Assembly: GCF_002964845.1 (NCBI RefSeq)
Contig: NZ_PRDA01000030.1
Location: 1-49,637 of the forward strand
Source of the DNA: Thermus tenuipuniceus
GTDB lineage: Bacteria; Deinococcota; Deinococci; Deinococcales; Thermaceae
Length of the DNA stretch: 49,637 nucleotides
Direction of reading: 5' to 3'
This document shows, piece after piece, positions 28,560 through 37,206 of the stretch. Position numbers and translations under genes: made by a program. The notes beneath the pieces were generated by a model that was given only the letters and a program-made list of their open reading frames with translations, was not told the origin of the DNA and ran no database searches. The first letter of the stretch is position 1. The number at the start of each line of letters is the position of its first letter.

Positions 28560-29507
28560 TCAGGAAAGGCGCTCGGCTTCCTTTAAGGCCAGGGCCTCGA
28601 GGGCCTCCTTGTAGGGGGAGGGAGGAAGGGGCTTAAGGGCCGCCGCGGCTAGAAGCGCCCTCTCCCGGATCCGCCTTTCCACCTCCTCCGCCACCCCGCT
28701 TTCCCAAGCCAGCATGCGCAGGCGGTCCAGATCCCCCTCTTCCCGTCCCTTCCGCCTTAGAATCTCCCGCACCTCGGGAAAGCGCTCCATGAGGAGAAGG
28801 GTGATCAACGTGGCCTTTCCCTCCCGCACATCCCCCCCCACCGGTTTGCCCAAGGCCTCGGGGGTGCCCATGAGGTCCAGGTAATCGTCCCGCATCTGGA
28901 AGGCCTGGCCATAGTAAAGGCCAAAGCGGGCCAAGGCCTCGCGCACCTCCCCATCCACCCCTTTGAGGAGGGCGGGGCCTTCCGTGCTGAGTTCCATTAG
29001 TACAGCCGTTTTGGCGGTGATGATGCGCTCGTAGATCGCCAGGGAGTAGTCCTCCAAAGCCGCCACCTGGAACTGCAAAACCTCTCCTTCGCTCAAGGTC
29101 TTGGCCACCTGAGCGAAGCGCTCCACCAGCTCCATCCTCCCGGTCTTGGCGATCACATGGAGGAGCCGGGAGAGCAGGAAATCCCCTGCCAACACGGAAA
29201 CCGCATTCCCGTACCGACGGAAGGCGGTCTCCTTGCCCCGGCGGGTCTCCGCATCGTCGATGAGGTCATCGTGGAGAAGCGTGGCGGAGTGCAGAAGCTC
29301 CACCGCCAAGGCCAGCTCCATCTCGAAGGGAGCCCCCCCGATGGCCCTCGAGGCCAAAAAGACCAAGCGGGGGCGGATGCGCTTGCCCCCCGCGGTCACC
29401 AGGTCTTGGTGGATGAGGCGCACGAAGAGGACCTCGGACTGGACCAGCTCAGAAAGCGCCTCCTCAAAGCGGAGGAGGGGGGCCTCGAGGTCGGGCAGGA
29501 CCGTCAC
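28560..29507 (-). CDS. All-trans polyprenyl diphosphate synthase
   Basis: Builds the isoprenoid side chain (probably for menaquinone) from IPP and an allylic primer. 315 residues. First Asp-rich motif LLHDDLIDDAETRRG, second FQMRDDYLDLMG; GGKRIRPRLVFL near the N-terminus binds diphosphate. Chain length cannot be fixed from sequence with certainty. GTG start; a TATACT box ends seven bases before it, so a leaderless mRNA is likely. It lies in a gap after the lipoprotein gene on the same strand. Confidence 0.93.
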   Translation of the reverse strand: MTVLPDLEAPLLRFEEALSELVQSEVLFVRLIHQDLVTAGGKRIRPRLVFLASRAIGGAPFEMELALAVELLHSATLLHDDLIDDAETRRGKETAFRRYGNAVSVLAGDFLLSRLLHVIAKTGRMELVERFAQVAKTLSEGEVLQFQVAALEDYSLAIYERIITAKTAVLMELSTEGPALLKGVDGEVREALARFGLYYGQAFQMRDDYLDLMGTPEALGKPVGGDVREGKATLITLLLMERFPEVREILRRKGREEGDLDRLRMLAWESGVAEEVERRIRERALLAAAALKPLPPSPYKEALEALALKEAERLS

Positions 29508-29514
29508 GCCCTTC

Positions 29515-29520
29515 AGTATA
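29515..29520 (-). promoter_or_regulatory. -10 box of the polyprenyl synthase gene, leaderless start
   Basis: TATACT on the minus strand ends seven bases before the GTG start, between the lipoprotein stop and the synthase. The AGGG just before the GTG could serve as a partial ribosome site if transcription starts earlier. Confidence 0.5.
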
Positions 29521-29523
29521 GGC

Positions 29524-29967
29524 CTAGTAGAGTTCTATAGGCGTTGGCAGCCGGACAATCTTAGACTGTCCGTCGACCGTGGCGGTTTTGTACTGCACCA
29601 CCTGCGCGGGCGGCAGCGGAACAGCCGACTGCTTCGCTACAGACCGAGTGTAAGGACCGCACGGGTCGGCGTTAGAAATCGGACAGACCCGTGAGATAAG
29701 AAAAGGCGACTCCACGGGATTACCGTCCGCATCCAAAAGCGTCACGTACCCTACCCCCGAACCCGGAAGAGCGTAAAGCACGATCTCATAGGTGTAGGTG
29801 TAGGTAGTATTCCCGTCTTGATCCGTTTCACTCCGGAAGGAAAAGTTCTCCCGAGAGACCAAAACCGTAGGGCCACCGAAGGCACCCCCGCCCTCAAAGA
29901 GGGTACTACACGCCGTAAGCCCTAGCACCAGCAGTCCAAGAGACAACCGAGCCAGAAACCCTTTCAT
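29524..29967 (-). CDS. Hypothetical lipoprotein
   Basis: 147 residues from the ATG at 29967 (GAGGAG eight bases upstream; ATGA overlap with rex). Residues 1-19 form a lipoprotein signal with lipobox LTAC, so the mature protein begins at a lipidated Cys. The rest is polar and strand-rich (TYTYTYEIVLYAL, DADGNPVESPF) with two further Cys in VCPISNADPC that may form a disulfide. I recognise no family. Codon use is mixed (TCT, ACT, GTT, GCT, CTT are frequent), unlike the G/C-ending codons of its neighbours, which suggests recent acquisition. Confidence 0.75.
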   Translation of the reverse strand: MKGFLARLSLGLLVLGLTACSTLFEGGGAFGGPTVLVSRENFSFRSETDQDGNTTYTYTYEIVLYALPGSGVGYVTLLDADGNPVESPFLISRVCPISNADPCGPYTRSVAKQSAVPLPPAQVVQYKTATVDGQSKIVRLPTPIELY

Positions 29968-30599
29968 CCCATCATCTCCTCGCGCCACTTGGGATTGAGT
30001 ATAGCAAAACTGAGCCGGGTCAGGCCCGCCAGAAAGTCCACGCTCTCCACCGCCACCTCCTTGGGTACCTCCAGTACCGTTGGGGCGAAGTTGAGGATGC
30101 CCTTGATCCCCGCGGCCACCAAGCGATCGGCTGCCTCCTGCGCCGCCTCCCGGGGCACGGTGAGGAGGGCGATCTCTATGCGGCCGGGCACCCTTTGGGC
30201 AAGCAGGTCCATGGGCTCCACCACCCCATTCCTCACCCGGCGGCCGATCTTCTCGGGATCCACGTCAAAGAATCCCCGTAGCTCAAAGCTTTCTCCAAAC
30301 CCGGGGTAGTCGGCCAAAGCGCTACCCAGACGTCCCATGCCCACGATGCACAGGCCCCACTTTCGGTTCAGGCCCAGGATGTGGCGGAGTTCCCGCTTGA
30401 GCACGGGCACCGTGTAGCCCACCCCCCGGGTGCCATAGGAACCGAAGTAGGAAAGGTCCTTCCGCACCTGGAACGGCGTGACCTGAGCCTCCTCCGCCAG
30501 TTGCTCGGAGCTGGTGCGGTGAATGCCCTTGGCCTCCAGCTCCTCCAGGATACGCAGATACGTGACCAAACGGCTGATGGCTGCACTGGGAACCTTCAT
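29964..30599 (-). CDS. rex: Redox-sensing transcriptional repressor Rex
   Basis: Repressor that leaves DNA when NADH rises, controlling respiration and fermentation genes. 211 residues: N-terminal winged helix (AISRLVTYLRILEEL, SSEQLAEEAQVTPFQVRKD), Rossmann domain with CIVGMGRLGSALADYPGF, FFDVDPEKIG, and the C-terminal swapped helix ILNPKWREEMMG. T-Rex of Thermus is the structural model of the family. It overlaps the SPOR gene before it and the lipoprotein after it by ATGA. Confidence 0.95.
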   Translation of the reverse strand: MKVPSAAISRLVTYLRILEELEAKGIHRTSSEQLAEEAQVTPFQVRKDLSYFGSYGTRGVGYTVPVLKRELRHILGLNRKWGLCIVGMGRLGSALADYPGFGESFELRGFFDVDPEKIGRRVRNGVVEPMDLLAQRVPGRIEIALLTVPREAAQEAADRLVAAGIKGILNFAPTVLEVPKEVAVESVDFLAGLTRLSFAILNPKWREEMMG

Positions 30600-31399
30600 C
30601 GCACCTCCAAGGCCTCGAGGCCCAAGGCCTGCAATTTGGCCTTTACGTTCCCCATTTCCCCTTCCGCCACCGGACCTACCCGGACCCGGTAGACCCCATC
30701 CTTCACCATAACCACCGACAGGCCCATTTCCCTAAGCTTGGCGGCTAAGGCCAAGGCGTTTTCCTCCTTCTGGAAAGCCCCCACCTGGAGGTAAAGGCTG
30801 CCCGAGGCCGGCGGGGCGGCCCCCTGGCCGCGGTACACCTGAGCCCCGTAGGCGGCCAAGGCCTCGGCCACCCGTTTGGCCTCGGCCTCGGAGGCGTAAG
30901 GACCCACCACCACCCGGGTCAGGTTGCCCGAAGGCTCCAGGCGAGCCGGGTACCCCTTCTGGGCCAGCTCCTGGCGAAGCCTGAACGCGTTTTCCGGATT
31001 GGCAAAGGCCCCCACCGCCACCCGGTAGGTTCCACCCGGTGCAGGCGTCGAAGGAGCAGGCGCGCTTGGAGGGGATCCTCCAGACAAGGCAGGGGTTTTT
31101 TCCTGGGGCACGGGCTTGGACTCCGCTGGAGCCTGGGGCAGGGGAAGCACGGTGACCACGGGTTCAGGGGCCGGTTTGGCCTCAGGGGAGGGCACCTGGG
31201 GGGCAGACTCCACCTTGGGAGGCTGGACCGGGGAAGAAAGGGGCGAGGAGGTGACCGAAGGCCTGGGCATGGGCGAGGCACTCTCCCTTGGCCGGGCAAA
31301 GGGATTGATGCCGGTTAGGTAAAGGACAATGCCCGCCGCCACCACGGCGATGAGGAGAAAAATGAGGAAGTCCAGCCAGTTTTCCCGTAACCAGCGCAT
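30596..31399 (-). CDS. SPOR-domain membrane protein (two SPOR repeats)
   Basis: 267 residues: one membrane helix (LIFLLIAVVAAGIVLYL, about 13-29), a Pro/Ser-rich linker at about 35-120, then two SPOR domains (about 123-190 and 197-266; YRVAVGAFANPENAFRLRQE and LYLQVGAFQKEENALALAAK). SPOR domains bind glycan strands lacking stem peptides, usually at the division site, so a role in wall or septum processes is likely. It follows the TPR gene by one base and overlaps rex by ATGA. Confidence 0.9.
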   Translation of the reverse strand: MRWLRENWLDFLIFLLIAVVAAGIVLYLTGINPFARPRESASPMPRPSVTSSPLSSPVQPPKVESAPQVPSPEAKPAPEPVVTVLPLPQAPAESKPVPQEKTPALSGGSPPSAPAPSTPAPGGTYRVAVGAFANPENAFRLRQELAQKGYPARLEPSGNLTRVVVGPYASEAEAKRVAEALAAYGAQVYRGQGAAPPASGSLYLQVGAFQKEENALALAAKLREMGLSVVMVKDGVYRVRVGPVAEGEMGNVKAKLQALGLEALEVR

Positions 31400-31400
31400 G

Positions 31401-32750
31401 CTACCTCCGAAGCAGGGCCCGCGCCTCCCTCGAGCCTAGGGCCGCCGCCTGGCTCAAGGCCCGCTCGGCTTCCGCATCCCGGCCCAGGCCCTTTAAGGCC
31501 AGGCCCAGGTTGTACCAAGCCGCCGCCTGCCTGGGGGCTTTTCCCAGCACCTCTCTGAGGACCAGCTCCGCCTCCCCGAAACGCCCCAGGGCCACCAAGG
31601 CTGCCGCCAGGTTCACCCCCACCCCTGGATCGCGGTCGGACTCATAGAGGGGGCGCAGGAGGGCCAAGGCCTCCTCGAGGCGACCCATCTCCAGCAACAA
31701 CGTGCCCCTAAGGGCCTGGGCCTCCGGGGAGGTAAGCCCCTCGAGGAGCTTCAAAGCCTCCTCCCTCCGGCCCAAGGCGTAGGCGGCCTGGGCCTTGAGG
31801 AAACCCCCCGGAGGACCCGCTTCCTCCGCATACCGGTAGGCGTTCTTATAGTCCTTAAGCCGCAGGTAGGCCGCCGCCATGGCCAAGGCCACCTGGGGCT
31901 CGGGGCTGGTCCGGTAGGCGGAAAGCAGGTAGTCCAGGGCCCCCTTGGCATCCCCCGCCTCGAGGCGGGCCTGCCCCAGGAGGTAGGCGGCCTCCCAAAG
32001 GGAAGGATCCAAAGCATAAGCCTCCTTAAGCAGGGGCTCCGGGCGGGAGGAAAGAAGGGCCTTGCGCAGAAGGAGTCTCGCCCTGGCCTTCCCCTCCACC
32101 GCCTTAAGACCCCGGTCCAGCTCCCTCAGGGCCCTTTCCCTCAAGCCCTCCTCTGCCAGGATGCGGGCCAGCAGGTCCCAGCCCTCGGCCGACCTGGGCT
32201 CCCGATTGAGAAGGCCATAGAGCACCGGCACCGCTTCGGCCCGGGCCCCTGCGGCGTAAAGGGCCTGGGCCAGGGCCAGGTGGTAAGCGGGGCTCCGCTC
32301 CGGGCTAAGCCCTTTGCGCAAAACCTCCGCCGCCTCCTTGGCCTGGCCTGCCTCGGCGAGGGCACTGGCCCACCCCAGGTAGGCTTCCTCCGTGGGGGAA
32401 AGCTCCGCCGCCTTGGCAAAGGCCTCCGCCGCCTCCTTGGGCTTTCCCAGGCGCAGGTACACCTGGCCTAGGTTGTAATGGCCCTCGTAACGGTCGGGGA
32501 AAACCCGGACCATCTGGTCAAAGGCAAAGCGGGCCTCCTCGAGGCGGCCCAAGCGGAAGAGGCTCACCCCAAGGCCCAGATGGGCCTCGAAGCGGCCGTA
32601 GTCCTGGGCTAAAACCTCCTCATAAGCCAGGACGGCTTGGGCATACTCCCCGCCCTTGAACAGCGATTCCGCCCGTTCCAAGGAGGTCTGCGCCAAAGCC
32701 AGACCCAGCCCCAGGAGAAGGGTTAAGGCTTTGGGAAAAGGTCTCGTCAT
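31401..32750 (-). CDS. Exported TPR-repeat protein
   Basis: 449 residues from the ATG at 32750, preceded by GGAGG at five bases. Residues 1-20 are a signal peptide (ALTLLLGLGLALAQ). The remainder is a chain of tetratricopeptide repeats, for instance YAQAVLAYEEVLAQDYGRFE, GHYNLGQVYLRLGKPKEAAE and AAWYNLGLALKGLGRDAEAE. Such proteins are scaffolds. It heads the run TPR-SPOR-rex-lipoprotein, so it may work with the SPOR protein at the envelope. The upstream 73 bases are shared with the divergent HNH gene. Confidence 0.9.
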   Translation of the reverse strand: MTRPFPKALTLLLGLGLALAQTSLERAESLFKGGEYAQAVLAYEEVLAQDYGRFEAHLGLGVSLFRLGRLEEARFAFDQMVRVFPDRYEGHYNLGQVYLRLGKPKEAAEAFAKAAELSPTEEAYLGWASALAEAGQAKEAAEVLRKGLSPERSPAYHLALAQALYAAGARAEAVPVLYGLLNREPRSAEGWDLLARILAEEGLRERALRELDRGLKAVEGKARARLLLRKALLSSRPEPLLKEAYALDPSLWEAAYLLGQARLEAGDAKGALDYLLSAYRTSPEPQVALAMAAAYLRLKDYKNAYRYAEEAGPPGGFLKAQAAYALGRREEALKLLEGLTSPEAQALRGTLLLEMGRLEEALALLRPLYESDRDPGVGVNLAAALVALGRFGEAELVLREVLGKAPRQAAAWYNLGLALKGLGRDAEAERALSQAAALGSREARALLRR

Positions 32751-32811
32751 AAGGGCCTCCAAACCCGTCGTTGCCTTAAGCATAGCACAGCTCCAGGGGA
32801 AGGGTCTTTGT

Positions 32812-32817
32812 TATTCT
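32812..32817 (+). promoter_or_regulatory. -10 box of the HNH nuclease gene, leaderless start
   Basis: TATTCT ends six bases before the GTG at 32824, with no ribosome site between. The -35 is not clear. This small divergent gap also serves the TPR gene on the other strand. Confidence 0.45.
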
Positions 32818-32823
32818 AAGAGC

Positions 32824-33360
32824 GTGGGTCCTGCTTTGGGCAAGGCCCTGGACCTGGATGCCCCCCGGGTCTTGGTCCTCAACGCCGCCTACGAGGTCTT
32901 AGGGCTTGCCAGCATCAAGCGAAGCGTCCTCCTGGTGCTTTCCGGGGGAGCGGAGATGCTCTCGGAAAGCGGGCGCTACCTGCATACCCCCTCCACCCAG
33001 ATCCCGGTCCCCAGCATCATCCGCTTGAAGCGCCTGGTGCGGCGGGGGCCAAGCCGCATCCCCCTAAACCGCCGCAACATCCTGAGGCGGGACCGCTACA
33101 CCTGCCAGTACTGCGGCCGCCAGGGAGGGGAGCTCACCGTGGACCACGTGCTTCCTAAAAGCCGGGGGGGGAGGAGCACCTGGGAAAACCTGGTGGCCGC
33201 CTGCCGCTCCTGCAACCTGAAGAAGGGGGACCGCACCCCCGAGGAGGCGGGGATGCGCCTGCTCAAGCCTCCCCGGGCGCCCAAGGCGCCCCTTTTTCTT
33301 TCCGATCTAAAGGAAGTTCCCGAGGACTGGCAGCCCTACCTCCAGGCCTGGTTGTCCTAA
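32824..33360 (+). CDS. HNH endonuclease family protein
   Basis: 178 residues from the GTG at 32824. The N-terminal half (RVLVLNAAYEVLGLASIKRS) is the part seen in stand-alone bacterial HNH proteins of the McrA-like group. The nuclease core at about 90-145 has CQYCG, the histidine pair region TVDHVLPKSRGG with Asn in WENLVAACRSCN, and a second CxxC, so it should bind zinc and cut nucleic acid. A longer open frame to 32656 runs into the divergent TPR gene and is rejected. It meets the EamA gene tail to tail with a three-base gap. Biological target unknown. Confidence 0.88.
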   Translation: MGPALGKALDLDAPRVLVLNAAYEVLGLASIKRSVLLVLSGGAEMLSESGRYLHTPSTQIPVPSIIRLKRLVRRGPSRIPLNRRNILRRDRYTCQYCGRQGGELTVDHVLPKSRGGRSTWENLVAACRSCNLKKGDRTPEEAGMRLLKPPRAPKAPLFLSDLKEVPEDWQPYLQAWLS

Positions 33361-33363
33361 CCC

Positions 33364-34197
33364 CTAGCGCCGCACCGTGAGGACCACCGCCAAAAGCACT
33401 AAGCCCGCCCCCAGATAGGCCCAGAGGGAAAGCACCTCCCTAAAGAGGAGGAAGGCGAACAGGTTGGCCACCACGGGCTCGAGGGTGGCCACCACGCTGG
33501 CCCGGGTGGCTGGAAGGCGCTTCAACCCTGCATAGTAGGCCAGATAGGCCCCGTATGTGGAAAATACCCCCAAAAAGAGCAAGGCTTCCATGGCCCTTGG
33601 GCTCAAAGGCGCAAACTCCACCCAGGGCAAAAGCCCCAAGGCCCCCACGGGCAGGGCGTAGAGGAAGAGGGTGGGGGTGGCGTAGCGGGGAAGGTAGAGC
33701 TTGCCGAAGATGTAGTAAAGCGCATAGGTGAAGCCGGAAAGGAGCCCAAAGAAAAGGGCGAGGGATAGGACCCGCACCCCGCTTCCCCCTCCCACGCCCA
33801 TAAGCCCCACCCCCAGCAGGGTCAGGGCCACCGCCAAAAGGCCGGTGCGGTCCAGAGGCTCCTTTAGGACCGCCAGGGAAAGGAGGGCCACCCAGGCTGG
33901 GGCCGTGTACAGGAGGACGGAGGCCAAGGCCGCCCCCCCGTAGACCACCGCCAGCTGATAGGAACCGTAGAAGAGGGAAACCCCCACCAGGCCGAAAAGA
34001 AGGAGGGGCAGGGCATCCCGCCTTTCCACCCGGACCTGGCGCAGGAGCAGGGCGTGCAGGCCGAAGAAGACCCAGGCGATGCCTGCCCGGAAAAAGGCCA
34101 CGGCCAGGGGGGTAAGCCCCTCCTGAAAGGCCAGGCGGCTTACGGGGCCGATGAGACCCCAAAGGAAGGCGGCCAGGAGCAGGTACAGGTATCCCAT
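33364..34197 (-). CDS. EamA/DMT-family transporter
   Basis: 277 residues with ten predicted membrane helices in two repeated EamA halves. Marks: LLLAAFLWGLIGPVSRLAF at the start, LLYTAPAWVALLSLAVLKEP at the end of the first half, and LEPVVANLFAFLLFREVL in the second. Family members export amino acids or other metabolites; the substrate cannot be read. Divergent from the coiled-coil membrane gene. Confidence 0.9.
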   Translation of the reverse strand: MGYLYLLLAAFLWGLIGPVSRLAFQEGLTPLAVAFFRAGIAWVFFGLHALLLRQVRVERRDALPLLLFGLVGVSLFYGSYQLAVVYGGAALASVLLYTAPAWVALLSLAVLKEPLDRTGLLAVALTLLGVGLMGVGGGSGVRVLSLALFFGLLSGFTYALYYIFGKLYLPRYATPTLFLYALPVGALGLLPWVEFAPLSPRAMEALLFLGVFSTYGAYLAYYAGLKRLPATRASVVATLEPVVANLFAFLLFREVLSLWAYLGAGLVLLAVVLTVRR

Positions 34198-34208
34198 GGG
34201 GAAGAGTG

Positions 34209-34214
34209 TATAAT
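34209..34214 (+). promoter_or_regulatory. Consensus -10 box of the membrane coiled-coil gene
   Basis: Perfect TATAAT, 28 bases before the ATG at 34243, giving a short leader that holds the GGAGG site. The overlapping reverse strand offers TATACA nine bases before the EamA ATG, so the gap may fire both ways. Confidence 0.55.
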
Positions 34215-34242
34215 CCCCCCAGTGCCCTATGGAGGCCGACCT

Positions 34243-34719
34243 ATGAGCGCGCGTACCCTTTTTGCCCTCCTTGTCCTCCTTCTTTTGGTCCTCTTCTCCT
34301 GGCTCAACTGGGGGGAGATCACCAAGCCCACCTCCCTATCCCTGGGCCTCACCCGGGTGGAGGCCCCCTTGGGCCTGGTTCTGGTGGTGGCCCTGGGGGC
34401 GGTTTCCCTCCTCTACCTCATCTTCACCATCGGCCTGGAGGCCGCCGCCCTTTTGGAGGTGCGGCGCTACGCCCGGGAGCTTCTCCACTACAAGAAGCTG
34501 GCCGAGGAGGCGGAGCAGAGCCGATACACCGAGCTTAGAGGCTACTTGGAGGCGGAGTTCAAGCGCCTAGCGGAGGCGGAGAAGGAGGAGATCCGGGCCC
34601 TCGAGGCCCGCCTGGCGGAAACCCTGGAAAAGCACGGGAACACCCTGGCCGCCTATATCGGCGAGCTGGAAGATCAGCTCCTAAGGCTCCTTCAGGGGCG
34701 GGGAGGAGAGAACGCGTAA
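34243..34719 (+). CDS. Membrane-anchored coiled-coil protein, LapA-like N-terminus
   Basis: 158 residues from the ATG at 34243 (GGAGG seven bases upstream). Two membrane helices (about 5-22 and 41-62) flank a short loop containing LNWGEI, as in LapA/DUF1049 domains; after that a charged coiled coil fills about 70-150 (RYARELLHYKKLAEEAEQ). The coil should lie in the cytoplasm. A scaffold role is a guess. It is convergent with rplQ; a possible terminator follows at 34741. Confidence 0.75.
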   Translation: MSARTLFALLVLLLLVLFSWLNWGEITKPTSLSLGLTRVEAPLGLVLVVALGAVSLLYLIFTIGLEAAALLEVRRYARELLHYKKLAEEAEQSRYTELRGYLEAEFKRLAEAEKEEIRALEARLAETLEKHGNTLAAYIGELEDQLLRLLQGRGGENA

Positions 34720-34740
34720 GCGCCGGCACCCTATCCCGGG

Positions 34741-34771
34741 GCCCGACGCTCACGGGCATCCTTCCCTTTTT
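34741..34771 (+). terminator. Possible terminator of the coiled-coil gene
   Basis: GCCCG-acgctca-CGGGC, a 5-base stem, followed by a pyrimidine-rich stretch ending TTTTT at 34767-34771. It also lies in the short gap after rplQ, but the T run is only on the plus strand. Confidence 0.4.
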
Positions 34772-34779
34772 CGGCGCCC

Positions 34780-35136
34780 CTACTCCACCAGCTCCACCAG
34801 GGCCAAGGGCGCCCCATCCCCCCGCCGGCGTTCCGCCAGCTTGAGCACCCGGGTGTACCCTCCGGCCCGGTTCTGGTACTTGGGGGCGATCTCATCGAAG
34901 AGCTTCCGCACCAGCTTCACGTCCTGCAGGTCCCTCAGCACCAGGCGGCGGGCGTGCAGGTCCCCCCGCTTGGCCAGGTGGATGAGGTGGTCCACGAAGC
35001 CGGTGAGTTCCTTGGCCTTGGGCACGGTGGTGGTGATGCGGCCGTAGGTGAGAAGGCTTTTGGCCTGGTTGCGGTAAAGGGCCAGGCGGTGGGAAGAGTG
35101 ACGGTTCAGCTTTCTTCCAGACTTCAGGTGGCGCAT
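34780..35136 (-). CDS. rplQ: 50S ribosomal protein L17
   Basis: Large-subunit protein near the exit tunnel. 118 residues, starting [20 protein letters not shown], with the usual [18 protein letters not shown] segment and a short C-terminus as in Thermus. Last gene of the ribosomal cluster, four bases after rpoA. Confidence 0.97.
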   Translation of the reverse strand: MRHLKSGRKLNRHSSHRLALYRNQAKSLLTYGRITTTVPKAKELTGFVDHLIHLAKRGDLHARRLVLRDLQDVKLVRKLFDEIAPKYQNRAGGYTRVLKLAERRRGDGAPLALVELVE

Positions 35137-35140
35137 GGTC

Positions 35141-36082
35141 TTACTCCTTTAGGGCGAATCCCTTTTTGGCCAAAGCCTCGCGGATCTCCTCGAGGCTCCT
35201 TTCCCCGATGCCGGGGATGTTCTTCAGGTCCTTGAGGTTCAAGGCCAAAAGCGCCCGCACCGACTCGATCCCCTCCTCCTTGAGGCTGTGGAGAACGCGG
35301 GTGGAAAGGCCAAGCTCCTCCAGGGGGAGGTCCAGGTCCTCCTCTCCTTCCGCGCGCTCCACGGAAGCCGGTTCCGGGGCAGGGAGGGCGGTGGCCTGCG
35401 GGTTGGCGAAATAGGAAAGGTGCTCCTTGAGGATCTCTACCGCCTGGTTCAAGGCCTCCAAGGGGGTGACGGAGCCATCCGTCCAGATCCGCAGGGTCAG
35501 CTTGTCCAGGTCGGTGCGCTGCCCAAGCCGGGTATCCTCCACCTGGAAGGCCACCCGGCGCACGGGGGAGAAGATGGCGTCCACGGGGATGGAGTTGATG
35601 CGGTCCTTGATGCCATGGCGCTCGGCGGGCACGTACCCCACGCCCCGGTCCACCCGCACCTCCATGTAAAGCTTGCCTCCCTTGTCTAAGGTGGCGATGG
35701 TGAGGTCCGGGTTCAGGATCTCCGCATCGGGGGGCACCACGAAATCCCCCGCCTTGACCACCTTGGGGCCTTCCGCCTTCAGGACCAGGGTGGTGGTCTG
35801 CATCTTGGGGTCCAGGAAGCGCACCACCAGCTCCTTGAGGTTCAGGATGATCTCCACCACGTCCTCCTTGACCCCAGGAATGGTGGAGAACTCGTGGAGG
35901 ACATCCTCAATGTAGACGCTGGTAACCGCGGTCCCGGGAATGGAGGAAAGGAGAATCCGCCTCAAGGGGTTGCCCAGGGTGACACCGAACCCCCGCTCCA
36001 GGGGCTCCAGGACAAACTCCCCGTACTCCCGCCCCTGGGTGCGCACCGTGAAGACCGGGGCTTTCAGCTTGCTCTCTAACAT
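35141..36082 (-). CDS. rpoA: RNA polymerase alpha subunit
   Basis: Assembly scaffold and promoter-contact subunit. 313 residues from the ATG at 36082 ([20 protein letters not shown] upstream); a start seven codons earlier is less likely. N-terminal domain with [21 protein letters not shown]-terminal domain (about 240-313) with [19 protein letters not shown] and [12 protein letters not shown] for DNA and activator contact. Preceded by an 8-base hairpin after rpsD. Confidence 0.97.
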   Translation of the reverse strand: MLESKLKAPVFTVRTQGREYGEFVLEPLERGFGVTLGNPLRRILLSSIPGTAVTSVYIEDVLHEFSTIPGVKEDVVEIILNLKELVVRFLDPKMQTTTLVLKAEGPKVVKAGDFVVPPDAEILNPDLTIATLDKGGKLYMEVRVDRGVGYVPAERHGIKDRINSIPVDAIFSPVRRVAFQVEDTRLGQRTDLDKLTLRIWTDGSVTPLEALNQAVEILKEHLSYFANPQATALPAPEPASVERAEGEEDLDLPLEELGLSTRVLHSLKEEGIESVRALLALNLKDLKNIPGIGERSLEEIREALAKKGFALKE

Positions 36083-36105
36083 AGACCTCCTTGCCGGCAA
36101 CACAT

Positions 36106-36126
36106 GGGCCCGGTCAAGCCGGGCCC
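36106..36126 (-). other. RNA hairpin between rpsD and rpoA
   Basis: GGGCCCGG-cttga-CCGGGCCC on the minus strand, a perfect 8-base G/C stem nine bases after the rpsD stop and upstream of the rpoA ribosome site. No T run follows. It could protect or divide the alpha-operon message or lower readthrough. Confidence 0.6.
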
Positions 36127-36134
36127 CTTTAGGG

Positions 36135-36764
36135 CTACCTGGAGTAGAACTCCACCACCAGCTGCTCGTTCACGGGAAGCGCCAGGTCCTCCCGATCGGG
36201 CAGGCGCAGGAACTTACCCTTCATCCCCTCCACATCCAAGGAGAGCCAGGGGCCCACCTTGCGGCCCTTCATGGCCTCGAGGTTCTCCCGGATGAAGGCC
36301 AGGTTGCGGCTACCCTCGGCGATGGCGATCTCATCCCCAGGCTTCACCCGGTAGGCGGGAAGGTCCACCCGGCGGCCGTTTACGGTGATGTGGCCGTGGC
36401 GCACCATCTGCCGCGCCTGGCGGCGGCTAGCGGCGAAGCCCAGCCGGTAGACCACGTTGTCCAAGCGGGACTCCAAAAGCCCTAGGAAGACGGTACCCGT
36501 AACCCCCTTCTTGCGGCTGGCCTCCTCAAAGAGGTTCTTGAACTGGGTTTCGGAGATCCCGTAGATGCGGCGGAGCTTTTGCTTCTCCCTCAGGCGCACC
36601 GCGTAGTCGGAAGGGCGGCGGGTGCGCTTCTGCCCGTGCTGCCCCGGAGGGTAGGGGCGGCGCTCCATGGCGCACTTGGGGCTGTAGCAACGCTCCCCCT
36701 TCAGGTAAAGCTTGACTCCTTCCCGGCGGCAAAGACGGCAAACTGGACCAATGTAACGACCCAT
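36135..36764 (-). CDS. rpsD: 30S ribosomal protein S4
   Basis: Primary 16S rRNA binder and, in many bacteria, repressor of the alpha operon. 209 residues. N-terminal zinc site [18 protein letters not shown] with a fourth Cys soon after; S4 RNA-binding domain with [20 protein letters not shown] and [19 protein letters not shown]. Thirteen bases after rpsK. Confidence 0.97.
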   Translation of the reverse strand: MGRYIGPVCRLCRREGVKLYLKGERCYSPKCAMERRPYPPGQHGQKRTRRPSDYAVRLREKQKLRRIYGISETQFKNLFEEASRKKGVTGTVFLGLLESRLDNVVYRLGFAASRRQARQMVRHGHITVNGRRVDLPAYRVKPGDEIAIAEGSRNLAFIRENLEAMKGRKVGPWLSLDVEGMKGKFLRLPDREDLALPVNEQLVVEFYSR

Positions 36765-36777
36765 CTTCTCCTACTCC

Positions 36778-37167
36778 TTATGAAGCCTTGCGGAACTTCT
36801 TCTTAGGCCGGCAGCCGTTGTGGGGCACAGGGGTGTCGTCCACGATGGACTTCACCTGCAAGCCCGAGGCCTGGAGGGCCCGGATGGCCTGCTCCCGGCC
36901 CGCCCCGGTGCCGCGCACGATCACGTCCACGCTCTGCATGCCGTAGGCCATGGCCTTCTTGGCCGCATCCATGGCCGCCAGCTGGGCCGCATACGGGGTG
37001 CCCTTGCGGCTCCCCTTGTAGCCGATAACCCCACCCGAGGACCAGGTGATGGGGTTGCCGTCCGGGTCGGTGATGGTGACGATGGTGTTGTTGTAGGAGG
37101 CGTGGATGTACGCCTTCCCACTGGCCACCTGTCGTTTGACTTTCTTCTTGGTCGCTTTTCTGGCCAT
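36778..37167 (-). CDS. rpsK: 30S ribosomal protein S11
   Basis: Platform protein beside the mRNA exit. 129 residues, basic N-terminus ([16 protein letters not shown]), core [16 protein letters not shown] and the family end [18 protein letters not shown]. Part of the alpha operon between rpsM and rpsD. Confidence 0.97.
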   Translation of the reverse strand: MARKATKKKVKRQVASGKAYIHASYNNTIVTITDPDGNPITWSSGGVIGYKGSRKGTPYAAQLAAMDAAKKAMAYGMQSVDVIVRGTGAGREQAIRALQASGLQVKSIVDDTPVPHNGCRPKKKFRKAS

Positions 37168-37206
37168 ACTCTCCCTCAGCCTTAGGAGTATCCACTGGCC
37201 CTAGAA

